Below, one piece after another: positions 1 to 9,011 of a DNA stretch of 46,948 nucleotides; the stretch's first letter is position 1; each line of letters begins with the position of its first letter. The translations under genes and the position numbers were made by a program. Location of the stretch: NCBI RefSeq assembly GCF_002154725.1, contig NZ_MTAW01000100.1, forward strand, positions 1 to 46,948, written 5' to 3'. The notes below the pieces were generated by a model. The model searched no databases and was not told where the DNA came from. It worked only from the letters and a program-made list of their open reading frames with translations. The DNA comes from Nostoc sp. 106C (GTDB lineage: Bacteria > Cyanobacteriota > Cyanobacteriia > Cyanobacteriales > Nostocaceae).

Positions 1-39
1 TTGCGTGCGGGGGTTCCCCCCCGTTGAGCAAACTTCGGG

Positions 40-115
40 GGAGGGGATTAAGGGGAGGGGTAAAACGTATGTGGGATAAGCGTTTGAGCTTAAGTTGACA
101 CCAATGAGCATTGCT
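40..115. repeat. Partial copy of the MITE-like element found upstream of gmd
   Basis: These 76 bases match 16461-16536 with only three mismatches and no gap. In the second copy the segment is the right half of an inverted-repeat element that ends in a cacagcattgctcat-type terminus. Here the match stops at the point where that terminus should continue (AATGCT followed by GTGCCC in the complete copy), so the outermost terminal bases are missing or replaced. The left part lies at the window edge and cannot be judged. Confidence 0.75.
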
Positions 116-709
116 AAACCCCTACGAAAAATTTATGTGTATCAGGATTTTCGTGAATTGGTATTATCCCTCTTTTGTCACCTTCGGCAGAGAATAATCT
201 GAAACCCCTATTTTTACGTGTGTTGTCAACAAAGGGATATAAATGACAAAGTTGGGATGCGATCGCACAATTCATTATTTTGTCTAGTGTTCAGAGTTGG
301 TACAGTATTTTTCTCTCCTCGTAGTAACAAAAGAGGGATTATCTACGGTTTCTGCTATGCAATATGAAGTTTTAAGGCCAACGATAATTCGCTCACCCAT
401 TGGCATTACAGCAATTTCCAGGTAAATAGACGACCTAGTAAGGACACAACAATGTTGTGCTTTGATGACAGAGATGGTTCAAAATAAATGGAAAAGGCTT
501 TAATTTCTATTATTTATTTTTATATATGCGTTATTAATGTGATGTCTCAACCAAAAAACTTTAGATTTTTTCACGAAAGATTTAAGATTGCTAGATGCGC
601 CATTGTTTTAAAAGCGATCGCCATAAATTCAACCTCAAGGACGAAAAGTAAAGTATAAAAGTCTTACCTTCATACCTTACCCTTCATCCTTTAGCAGGTA
701 CTTGGTAAA
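116..709. other. Gene-free spacer with an inverted repeat
   Basis: No credible gene is visible. Two HIP1-type octamers occur, near 259 and 614. The 19-base segment at 163-181 is repeated in inverse orientation at 324-342 with two mismatches, bracketing about 140 bases; this could be a decayed palindromic element. A 22-codon reading frame at 357-425 starts with ATG but has no ribosome binding site, and I do not call it. Confidence 0.5.
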
Positions 710-1063
710 CTATTGCAGCCCTACCCAAATATTGCCTTCTTCTACACGGGTGGGGAAAACAGGTATTGCCTTTTCTTTAGAAATCAGACCCATCACTTTG
801 CCAATACCAGGGGGAAAAGTAATCCATTCCGTAGGATTACCGCTAGAAAGGTCAAATGCGCTACGGTGGAAGGGACAGACAATCGCTCCATCATCTGTAA
901 TTTTACCTTTCTGCAAAGGTAGTTTCATGTGAGGGCAGGAATTTTCTATGGCGTAAATTTGGTTGTTATGGTGAACTAGTAGGATGGCACGTTTTTCTAC
1001 TTTTACCACTTTGCGTTCATTAAGTGGTAGTTCATTTTCAGGAAGAACTTTAATCCAGTTCAT
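710..1063 (-). CDS. Rieske [2Fe-2S] ferredoxin-like protein
   Basis: A small soluble protein (117 aa) carrying a single Rieske iron-sulfur domain. The two cluster-binding loops are clear: Cys43-Pro-His45 and Cys63-Pro-Phe-His66, the C-x-H / C-x-x-H pair that holds one iron by two cysteines and the other by two histidines. There is no signal peptide or membrane anchor, so it resembles the ferredoxin components of dioxygenase systems (NirD/BphF-like) rather than the cytochrome b6f Rieske subunit. The ATG start is supported by GAGG five bases upstream. It is monocistronic here, with no oxygenase or nitrite reductase next to it, so its electron partner is unknown. The fold assignment is firm; the role is not. 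Confidence 0.85.
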   Translation of the reverse strand: MNWIKVLPENELPLNERKVVKVEKRAILLVHHNNQIYAIENSCPHMKLPLQKGKITDDGAIVCPFHRSAFDLSSGNPTEWITFPPGIGKVMGLISKEKAIPVFPTRVEEGNIWVGLQ

Positions 1064-1309
1064 AAATACCTCAATACCTCGCTTAACATCTTCTACAGGG
1101 CTGCTGCTTGATGGAAGACCTTGAAATTTTATGCTCTTTTAGCCATCAAAAAGCTAATTATGTACATCATTTCACAAGTTTGTAGCGGTTTAGCGAGTGT
1201 AAGAAGGCAGTGCCGAATAAAAGCAGAGGAGCAAGGGAGTGTGGGGAGAAATGGGACAAGGAGGACAGGGGGGATAAGGGAGATGAGAGAACTAATGACA
1301 AATGACAAT

Positions 1310-3763
1310 TCAATATTGAGATGTATTGCAATCAGTTGGCTTGTTCCAAGAACTGTGCAGCGCCACGGTGGATTTATGAGCAGTGAGCACCACTTCTCCT
1401 TTAGGATTGATTGCCCATCCTGTAGCTTCTACAATCTTTGCGGAAGATGATTTAGTGGGATTTTGGCTCGCAATTGGTTGAGAAGAGGCTTGACGAACTC
1501 CATCCAGAGTAATCCAATCGGCAATCACAGCGTCACTATTAAGAGTTTCTGTAGGGCTAGAAGGTATGCCACCACGTCCGGTTACAGTAAAACTGCTTTT
1601 ATTATTACTTGCGATCGCTCGACAACTTTGGTTTACTTTAAGTTCTACTGGTTGGGTTGGTAAGTTGACCAAGCCATTATTTGGGTCGACATCAGGTGTA
1701 TTTATAGTGACTACGCCGCTTAAATTTGGGTTTGTCTGAGAAATTGCTGTGATGTCGTTACTGGGTAGCAATTGAGGGTTTAGTTTAGTTGGGTCGTTGC
1801 TGTCCAGAAGTCTCACCAAGTCATCTCGACTGCGCTGTTCTATGCCAAAAATACCAAAAGTGTTGATTTCGACTCTACCACCAGAGCCTGTAAAAGCGTT
1901 AGCGGTAATATCACTATTTTCTTTAGGGACAGCAACTATGAAGCCATCAGGGGTATTGATACTAATATTGCCACCATTGCCACCACCACCAGTAGTGCCT
2001 GCTGTCGTAGAGATTTGACTATTATTGCGTAACAGCAGTAAGTTCTGTATTTGTAGTGTCAAATCGCCGCCATTTCCTGATACGGTTTCAGCAACTAATT
2101 TGCCTTGTCTATCCAAACGAATTTCACGGGCATTAACTTCTAGTTTGCCTGCATTTCCTGACCCCAAGGCTTCTACAGTAACTCGCGCTCCATCCCTTAC
2201 AATTAACTTTCCTGTATTTACCAATAAGGAACCTGCTTCTCCACTACCGCGACTGCGCGCAAATAAGCCACTAGGGTCTTTATCAACTGGTGATATTCCA
2301 CTCAATTCTATCAAGTCAGAGGTATTGACACTCAGATTTCCGCCTTTCCCTTGACTATTCCTGCCTGTACCAGCTGTTACTACTCCTCCATCCTGGACAA
2401 TCAATTGCCTGGTATCAATTTTTAAGGAGCCTGCGTTTCCCAAATCTAGAGTCTGAGTAAACAAGCCGCTAGGGTAATCAAGAAAAGAAGCTCCGCTGAT
2501 TTTAATAAAATCTGAGGCAGTTACTTTTAATGTTCCCCCGTTGCCTCTACCTTGCCAAGCAGTAGTTGCTACGTTGGCCCCACCTTCAATGATTAATTTT
2601 CCTGTTTCTATACTCAAGGAACCGGCTGCGCCTTCTCCAAAGGTCTGAGTGAACAACCCACTAGGAAAACCAGCAAAAGACTTACCTTGGGAAATGGTGC
2701 CGCTTACTTGCACAAAGTCAGTGGCTTTTATCGTTAAACTTCCCCCGGAACCTGTTGTACCTTGAGTAGTAGCAGCTTTGATTTGGGAGCCGTCTTGAAG
2801 AGTTAACTGCTGTGCTTGAACAAGGATACCTCTACCATTTTCACTACCTAGGGTGTCTGCTTGGACTATAGAACCATCTGTAAGTTTAATTTGTCTACCT
2901 TGTAGCTGGATATAACCACTACCGGGTCCATCAGCTAAGATCACAACTAGATTTTTAAGTGATATGTCTGCTGGTGTGACGTTAGTAGGAAAGCTTAAAG
3001 GCTGATTTTGGCTATCAAGGTTGATTCCTACTATCCCTACTCCTGATATCCCACCCACAGCAATTTGTCCGCTTAGGGCTTTGAGAGTTCTACGATTCTC
3101 TTCTAACCTACCGTTACCATTCAGGTTAATGTTACCGCCCACTAACGCTAAAGTCTTACCTGTGGGTACTTCTAGCGCTCCGTAATGATTAATTTCTCCC
3201 CCAGTCTGCTCAAATTGCAACCCAACTGGTGTACTGACTGTCAATAAAGGTGTTGCTTCGGGACGAGTGGCGCTAAAAGTTGTACCGTCAGCAAACTGGA
3301 TACTGCTTGCTGTACTAGCCACAAATGAACCAGCGATATTGAGTGTGGCATTTGCGCCAAAAAATATGCCGTTGGGATTAATCAAAAATAAGTTGGCATT
3401 GGAACCAACAGTACCAAGCTTGCCTAGAATTTCAGAGCGGTTATTACCAGTAACTCGCACCAAAATATTTTGAATATTACTGTTAGGACTTAAGAAAACT
3501 GCTGAACGTCCTTCACTAACGTTAAATTCTAGTAAACTGTGGAACAGATTGTTACTGCGAGTTGCTCCACCTGCGATCGCTTCCGTAGCCCCACCCTGGT
3601 AGTTTTGTATAACTTGAGATCTTTCATTACCGAGGCTATTATCAGGAGTAATGGCACTCTGGGCAAATACAGAATTTGTCATCAAAAAGCCCATGCCAAA
3701 GGTTAACCCCCCAACATTTGCTAAGCCCAGTTGCCAAGCACAACCTTTGCTACTGTGAGCCAT
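1310..3763 (-). CDS. Haemagglutinin-like two-partner-secretion exoprotein (TpsA type)
   Basis: A large exported protein (817 aa from this start). Residues 1-34 form a signal peptide ending in VFA before QS. A TPS secretion domain follows, with the hallmark stretches NLFHSLLEFNV (72-82) and NPNGIFFG (129-136). The middle consists of repeated Gly/Ser/Asn-rich strands such as GNGGNL and GSGNAGKL, the pattern of a right-handed beta-helix. The C-terminal part, after a lone Cys in the NQSCRAIA stretch, ends in a compact segment (ADWITLDGV, ATGWAINPKGEV) that I recall from many cyanobacterial members. Family knowledge says such proteins cross the outer membrane through a TpsB/Omp85 pore; none is encoded in the window. 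A TTG 33 bases upstream (3796) is in frame, but the ATG gives a proper signal peptide. A perfect palindrome at 3803-3818 lies just upstream. Confidence 0.85.
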   Translation of the reverse strand: MAHSSKGCAWQLGLANVGGLTFGMGFLMTNSVFAQSAITPDNSLGNERSQVIQNYQGGATEAIAGGATRSNNLFHSLLEFNVSEGRSAVFLSPNSNIQNILVRVTGNNRSEILGKLGTVGSNANLFLINPNGIFFGANATLNIAGSFVASTASSIQFADGTTFSATRPEATPLLTVSTPVGLQFEQTGGEINHYGALEVPTGKTLALVGGNINLNGNGRLEENRRTLKALSGQIAVGGISGVGIVGINLDSQNQPLSFPTNVTPADISLKNLVVILADGPGSGYIQLQGRQIKLTDGSIVQADTLGSENGRGILVQAQQLTLQDGSQIKAATTQGTTGSGGSLTIKATDFVQVSGTISQGKSFAGFPSGLFTQTFGEGAAGSLSIETGKLIIEGGANVATTAWQGRGNGGTLKVTASDFIKISGASFLDYPSGLFTQTLDLGNAGSLKIDTRQLIVQDGGVVTAGTGRNSQGKGGNLSVNTSDLIELSGISPVDKDPSGLFARSRGSGEAGSLLVNTGKLIVRDGARVTVEALGSGNAGKLEVNAREIRLDRQGKLVAETVSGNGGDLTLQIQNLLLLRNNSQISTTAGTTGGGGNGGNISINTPDGFIVAVPKENSDITANAFTGSGGRVEINTFGIFGIEQRSRDDLVRLLDSNDPTKLNPQLLPSNDITAISQTNPNLSGVVTINTPDVDPNNGLVNLPTQPVELKVNQSCRAIASNNKSSFTVTGRGGIPSSPTETLNSDAVIADWITLDGVRQASSQPIASQNPTKSSSAKIVEATGWAINPKGEVVLTAHKSTVALHSSWNKPTDCNTSQY

Positions 3764-4242
3764 TTCCAGTATTTGCCTCTGCTCAAAAACTACCAAATAA
3801 AAACGCTATTAATAGCGTCTGGTAGGGCGTCAGCAATCTAGTATACCTGGTTGATGACTCTGATTTAAATGAGAAGGAGCCAGAAGCAAGAATTCAGAAT
3901 CACCCTACAAATGAATTTGAGGTTTTCACTCAAGATGCTCCGAAGAATAGATTCTTCCATATCTAAAGATAATTGCTCTGCCACCTTGATTCATTTGGCG
4001 ATCGCATGAGTACAATTCTGATCTAATGTCCAGTTAAACACTTATCATTGCGACCGAAGGGAAGCAATCGCAAAGGTATTGGGATTGCTACTCTGCGAGA
4101 ACGCCTTCGGCGAACGTTTCACTACCCTACGGGAAGCCGCCTGAAAGGCGTCTACGTTGCACTCGCGGCGGACATATCGCAACTAATTTAGCGGACATGG
4201 TATGACTCCTGACTCCTGAGTTCTTATTGCTTAGATTAATAT
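3764..4242. other. Gene-free spacer with nested palindromic repeats
   Basis: The spacer holds the 16-base perfect palindrome ACGCTATTAATAGCGT (3803-3818), about 40 bases upstream of the exoprotein start, where it could be an operator. It also holds a cluster of short GC-rich palindromes at about 4046-4182, of the interspersed type built around CGCCTTCGGCG. No coding potential is seen. Confidence 0.5.
4046..4182. repeat. Cluster of interspersed cyanobacterial palindromes
   Basis: Several short imperfect hairpins are strung together, including CGCCTTCGGCG and AGCCGCCTGAAAGGCG. Their GC content is well above that of the surrounding spacer. A related mosaic occurs at 24078-24160. Such units are scattered in many Nostocales genomes; no protein is encoded. 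Confidence 0.6.
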
Positions 4243-4425
4243 TTACTCTGAGTCTAAAGTCTCTTCAGTCTCGCTAGGCTCAGATGGTTCAGTTTGGCTA
4301 GGCTGGGATGGTTCAGTCTGGTCGGGTTTAGATGGTGGCTGTAGATCAGGTAATAAGGGTTTGGGATTAGGCGGAGTATAAGTACTCTTGACTAAGGTGC
4401 GTGGGCGTTCTAGTGTGCAAACCAT
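4243..4425 (-). CDS. Small Pro/Ser/Glu-rich protein of unknown function
   Basis: A 60-aa reading frame that I consider real because an AGAGGA ribosome binding site stands nine bases before its ATG, better than most starts in the window. The N-terminus (MVCTLERPRTL) is mixed. From residue 18 the chain is dominated by proline, and from residue 32 by three variants of an SQPSQTEPSEPS-type repeat, ending in an acidic tail. No membrane segment or signal peptide is seen, and the composition predicts a disordered chain. It stands alone between the exoprotein and the adenylate cyclase. I do not recognise a family. Confidence 0.5.
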   Translation of the reverse strand: MVCTLERPRTLVKSTYTPPNPKPLLPDLQPPSKPDQTEPSQPSQTEPSEPSETEETLDSE

Positions 4426-5552
4426 ATAAAATTTTCCTCTGGGAAAAGATGAAACTATAGCTTTGGAGACTGGCTTGATGTAAATTCAATGTCTCCGCAT
4501 ATATATCGAGCTATTATTTAACTTTTATGCACAGAGCTAAATTTGTTACAAAACTTTAACCACAAAAGGAACAGGCAAGACTATTTGCTATTGGGCTATT
4601 AACTAGAGAACTACTGTAAACTTGGCACTGTTAATTGGGCAGGCTCTGTGGGAATTATGGATAAAAGACTTCCACAAGTCTGATCGGTCTAGAGGTAATA
4701 TCTGCGAAGGTTGCGATCGCACTTTATGTTCATCCTATGCATTTTCTAGTTGGATGCGCAATGGAACTTGGTAACTGATGCACACAATATTTCTATCCAG
4801 GTTATGCCTACCTTATCAGTAATTAATAATGACTGTTGTATTAATCCTTTATCCTAATATGAGTACTACTACTGCCCACTTATGAGAAATTAGCTAAATA
4901 TCAATCATAGAGTTTGCTAATGAATGTCTCAAAAATCACTTTAACTTCATTAAATAATATAATTGTATTTCCTTATAATTAAACAGAGATAGGAGTCTTG
5001 TTTAATTGTGGAAAAGAACGACTCATAAATCTACCTCCTTTGTTTTGCTTGTTCTCAGTACTTACGACTAAGTTTATGAATCAAACCGGATTGCTATATC
5101 AAGACAATCTCTTTACAGTTAGCCTGAATTAGGGTATTCCTTGATTGTCGTTTGATTTCGGAGAACGAAGATGACCGACAAAACTGACTGGACTTTTGCT
5201 AATTACCAACCCTTTGGCAGATCGTCAACGTGAGGCTTAAAAACGTGAAATCAAGTTTAAATGAACAGAGTTGGAATATTAAATTATTAATTTTACTGCG
5301 CTTTGCGTGTCAGTTGTATTTATTTGGTTTAATGTCCCATCCCCTTGTGGACGATCTAAACATATCTTTGTCACCGACTACTCATTATTGACAAATTCTT
5401 CACCCACAAGGCGAAGAGGATTTTTAACTCCTTTTCCACAGGATGACGCTAGCTCAACAACGGATTAAACTGTGGATAATGTCCAGAGATTGTTGCAGAT
5501 GGCAACAATAAATAAAAATCCTAAAATATCACCATTATATATAAAGCTAATT
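4426..5552. other. Long spacer upstream of the adenylate cyclase
   Basis: About 1.1 kb without a convincing gene, AT-rich, with one HIP1 site near 4714. A 20-codon frame at 5171-5233 has ATG preceded by a GGAGAACGAAG stretch that could serve as a ribosome binding site; it is too short to call. No clear promoter hexamers stand out before the cyclase. Confidence 0.4.
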
Positions 5553-8138
5553 ATGTCATCGCATCAACCTAGTATTGATGAGACTGCCGATTTAATTATT
5601 GGAGTTCGCAATCCAGAAAATGGCTATTTACAAGAAGATACTCCTCCTGTAGGTTCCCTGGCTAAAAGACAAGGCACTATTTCTTCTTTTCTAGCTCCTC
5701 TAACACAAGAAACTTTTAAACAGGTTGTTAAAGAAGTCGAACAGAAATTACAGATTGTTCATCAAACTTTGTCAAGACTAGATTCTCATGGGTTTGAAAC
5801 AATCCTCGAAGAAATGTTGCATTCGATTACTTTAAAAACTGGAGAATTATTAGGAGCAGACCGCACCACAATCTTTTTATTAGATGAAGAAAAACAACAA
5901 CTATGGTCAATTTTAGCTGAGGCAGAAGGCGATCGCTCTTTGGAAATTCGCATTCCCGCAGATAAAGGAATTGCTGGTGAAGTTGCGACTTTCAAACAAG
6001 TAATCAATATTCCCTATGATTTTTATCAAGATCCCCGCTCTGTATTTGCTCGGGAACAAGAAAAAATTACTGGTTACCGTACATATACAATGCTGGCTTT
6101 GCCATTGTTGAATGAACATGGAGACTTAGTTGCAGTTGTACAATTACTAAATAAATTAAAATCTGTACATAATCCAGATGCTGCAATTGCAGAACGGATT
6201 GATACCAAAGGCTTTACTAACGCAGACGAAGAATTATTTCAAGAATTTGCGCCATCAATTCGATTGATTTTAGAATCATCGCGCTCCTTTTACGTAGCAA
6301 CCCAAAAACAAAGAGCCGCCGCCGCATTAATGAAAGCGATTAAGTCGCTTTCTCAAAGTAATCTTGACTTAGAAGATACCCTAAAAAGGGTAATGGCAGA
6401 AGCCAAAGAACTAATGAATGCCGATCGCAGTACATTATGGTTAATCGACCGCGATCGCCAAGATCTATGGACAAAAATTACTCAAGATGATGGTTCAACA
6501 AAGGAATTACGAGTTCCCATAGGTAAAGGCTTTGCTGGCATAGTAGCTGCATCGGGTAAAAAGGTGAATATTCCTTTTGACTTGTACGATCATCCAGATT
6601 CGGAGACAGCTAAAAAAATTGATCAAGAAACTAGCTTTCGTACCTGTAGCTTACTTTGTATGCCAGTGTTTAACGCCGACCGACAATTGATTGGCGTTAC
6701 CCAGTTAGTCAATAAAAGAAAATCGGGAGATTTTCCCCCTTACGATCATGCTCTTTGGCCTAAGGCTCCTGAATGCTTCCAAGCGAGTTTCGATCATAAT
6801 GATGAAGAGTTTATGGAAGCTTTTAATATTCAAGCAGGAGTGGCGCTGCAAAATGCTCAGTTATTTGCCACAGTTAAGCAACAAGAACAAATGCAGCGAG
6901 ATATTTTGCGCAGCCTTTCTAATGGTGTAATTTCCACCGATAAAGCCGGGTTAATTATTGCTGCAAATGAAAGTGCCAAACGTTTGTTAGATTTAAAAGA
7001 ACAAGACCGATTAGAAGGTCTATCTATTCAAGATGTCATTACTATTAAAGAAGGTAATTTTAGCAAGTGGTGTGAGAATGCTTTAAATGCAGCTGACTTT
7101 AGGCACCGACAGCAATATTATCCCGATCGCATTCTTCTAACTCCTGGAACAGAACAGCACAGTATAAATTTATCGATTAATACAATTGCTGATGCTAGCG
7201 ACCATAAACAAGTCAGTGGCGCATTAGTAGTTATGGAAGATATTAGCGATGAAAAGCGCCTCAAAAGTACGATGTACCGCTACATGACGCAGGAGTTAGC
7301 AGAGGAATTACTGAAATTAGATGATGCTAAATTAGGCGGTGATCGCAAAGAAGTTTCGATTTTATTTTCAGATATTCGTGGCTATACAACTTTAACGGAA
7401 AATCTAGAAGCTGAAGAAGTTGTAAGTATGCTCAATGAATATTTTGAATCAATGGTAGAGGCAGTTTTTAAACATAAAGGCACCCTCGATAAATACATTG
7501 GTGATGCGATTATGGCTGTGTTTGGTTCTCCTTTACCATTAGAAGAACACGCTTGGATGGCAGTGCAAACAGCTTTAGAAATGCGCCATCGTTTGAAAGA
7601 TTTTAATCACTGTCGGTATTTAGCTAATAAGCCAAGAATCAACATTGGTATTGGCATTAATTCTGATACTGTCATTAGCGGTAATATTGGTTCTAGTAAA
7701 AGAATGGAATTTACAGCCATTGGTGATGGTGTAAACCTCGGTTCCCGACTAGAAAGTGTCAGTAAACAGTACGGCTGTGACATTATTATTAGCGATAACA
7801 CTTATAAACCTTGCCGCGACAATATTTGGGCGAGGGAATTAGATTATATTCGCGTCAAAGGTAGAAATGAGCCAGTAGCTATATATGAACTACTTGGTTT
7901 GCGCTCCGATCCTATTAGTAGCCAAAAACTAGAAGTGATTGACCGTTATCACAAAGGACGTGAGTATTATATTCATCGTCAGTTTAGCTCGGCTCAAGCT
8001 GAGTTTGCCAAAGTTTTGGCTGCTGATAGTAACGACAAAGCTGCTATGTTGCATCTGCGCCGTTGTCAGCATTGGATAGAGTCTCCTCCATCAGATGCAG
8101 ATTGGGATGAAGGTGTTTGGACTTTTAAAGAAAAGTAA
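5553..8138 (+). CDS. cyaB: Class III adenylate cyclase with tandem GAF and PAS domains (CyaB1/CyaB2 type)
   Basis: Makes cAMP from ATP. Domain order (numbering from this ATG, 861 aa): GAF-A about 80-245, GAF-B about 270-435, PAS about 450-565, cyclase homology domain about 598-770 and a short TPR-like tail about 795-835. This matches Anabaena CyaB1/CyaB2 in order and length. Both GAF domains keep the NK...F...DE signature of cyclic-nucleotide binders (N200/K201 with D225/E226; N387/K388 with D417/E418). In the catalytic domain the metal aspartates are D607 and D651, the transition-state pair is N728/R732, and the purine-selecting residues are K647 and T721. Threonine in place of the usual aspartate is known in CyaB1. 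In that family cAMP binding to the GAF pair stimulates the enzyme. In-frame GTG at 5472 and ATG at 5499 exist, but neither has a good binding site and the added residues look non-native. Confidence 0.9.
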   Translation: MSSHQPSIDETADLIIGVRNPENGYLQEDTPPVGSLAKRQGTISSFLAPLTQETFKQVVKEVEQKLQIVHQTLSRLDSHGFETILEEMLHSITLKTGELLGADRTTIFLLDEEKQQLWSILAEAEGDRSLEIRIPADKGIAGEVATFKQVINIPYDFYQDPRSVFAREQEKITGYRTYTMLALPLLNEHGDLVAVVQLLNKLKSVHNPDAAIAERIDTKGFTNADEELFQEFAPSIRLILESSRSFYVATQKQRAAAALMKAIKSLSQSNLDLEDTLKRVMAEAKELMNADRSTLWLIDRDRQDLWTKITQDDGSTKELRVPIGKGFAGIVAASGKKVNIPFDLYDHPDSETAKKIDQETSFRTCSLLCMPVFNADRQLIGVTQLVNKRKSGDFPPYDHALWPKAPECFQASFDHNDEEFMEAFNIQAGVALQNAQLFATVKQQEQMQRDILRSLSNGVISTDKAGLIIAANESAKRLLDLKEQDRLEGLSIQDVITIKEGNFSKWCENALNAADFRHRQQYYPDRILLTPGTEQHSINLSINTIADASDHKQVSGALVVMEDISDEKRLKSTMYRYMTQELAEELLKLDDAKLGGDRKEVSILFSDIRGYTTLTENLEAEEVVSMLNEYFESMVEAVFKHKGTLDKYIGDAIMAVFGSPLPLEEHAWMAVQTALEMRHRLKDFNHCRYLANKPRINIGIGINSDTVISGNIGSSKRMEFTAIGDGVNLGSRLESVSKQYGCDIIISDNTYKPCRDNIWARELDYIRVKGRNEPVAIYELLGLRSDPISSQKLEVIDRYHKGREYYIHRQFSSAQAEFAKVLAADSNDKAAMLHLRRCQHWIESPPSDADWDEGVWTFKEK

Positions 8139-8221
8139 AAGTCAACCCCATCTCCTGCGAAGACGCTACACGAAAGGGGAATTCAAAATTCAAACTTTTA
8201 ATGACTAATAACTAATGACAA

Positions 8222-8797
8222 TCACCACCCAAACGGAGAAAAAATAGAGTGACCGTGACTGTAAAAAGTTAGTCGGCCAAAGCCGAGAAATTGTCCGTGG
8301 GATTTTTCACCTGGGGGAAAAGCTGTAACGCCAAACAAATAAACACCCGAAACACTAGGATTCTGTCGGGGTTGAAGAGCAATTGTAATAGTTCTTCCAG
8401 GCGCTATCGGTGGATCAAATGTTAGTGAGGTTGTTTGAGTTTTGCGATCGCTAGTCGCATCTTTTAATCCTAACTTCTGTCCTTCATGAGAGCGCGTCCC
8501 TTCAAAGGCATAACTGTCTTTGAGATTGAAGCGAATGTAGTCTACTCCCTCACGCTGATTAATGGTTACTCTTTGCAGCGGTTCTCCTGCATTTTCTGGG
8601 AGGCTGAGAGTAAAGTAGTATGTTGCACCCCATATATAAACTTCGTTATAGGTAGTAGAGGCACCAACCAAGCGCGGTGGTGAGGCAAAATATACCGTCC
8701 CATCTTGCAACTGAATTGCTGGACTCGGTTTTGGGGTATATCCTTCTAGCCCAACTACGGTTGCGATCGCTATGCCCAATATAACTGCAACTCGCAT
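8222..8797 (-). CDS. DUF2808 domain protein, probably exported
   Basis: A 191-aa protein matching the cyanobacterial DUF2808 pattern: a hydrophobic N-terminal segment (about residues 3-18) that looks like a signal peptide, then AIQLQDGTVYFASPPRLVGA and a beta-rich body with the Pro-Gly turn PPIAPGRTITIALQPRQNP and the segment VYLFGVTAFPPG. Members are small periplasmic or exported proteins of unknown function found almost only in cyanobacteria. The gene stands alone, and a TTATCTAGATAA palindrome (8802-8813) lies just before its start. No ribosome binding site is evident. Confidence 0.75.
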   Translation of the reverse strand: MRVAVILGIAIATVVGLEGYTPKPSPAIQLQDGTVYFASPPRLVGASTTYNEVYIWGATYYFTLSLPENAGEPLQRVTINQREGVDYIRFNLKDSYAFEGTRSHEGQKLGLKDATSDRKTQTTSLTFDPPIAPGRTITIALQPRQNPSVSGVYLFGVTAFPPGEKSHGQFLGFGRLTFYSHGHSIFSPFGW

Positions 8798-9011
8798 TAC
8801 TTTATCTAGATAATCAAATAGTACTGCTACGCGGAAGTCAAAAGAAGTTTATTCTAGGATTTTGCACCATTTTAAATAGGCACTTGATTTACACCGCGCT
8901 GTACTAGATGCTGTACTAGATAAATTGTATGTTGAAATCTTGTAAAGTACAAAACTCAACAAAATATTTCTATAGATTTAGCCGCTTCTACTTATTTAGA
9001 GAACTCCACAT

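Noticed and set aside
1121-1450. 109-codon plus-strand frame across the end of the exoprotein gene
   Set aside because: It overlaps the real gene on the other strand, mixes spacer repeats with antisense coding sequence, and has no motif.
5472-5552. Longer N-terminus of the adenylate cyclase from GTG or from ATG 5499
   Set aside because: No ribosome binding site, atypical residues, and the shorter form agrees in length with CyaB1/CyaB2. Not fully excluded.
8139-8221. Terminator between the cyclase and the DUF2808 gene
   Set aside because: The short convergent gap has no stem with a following T-run that I could find.
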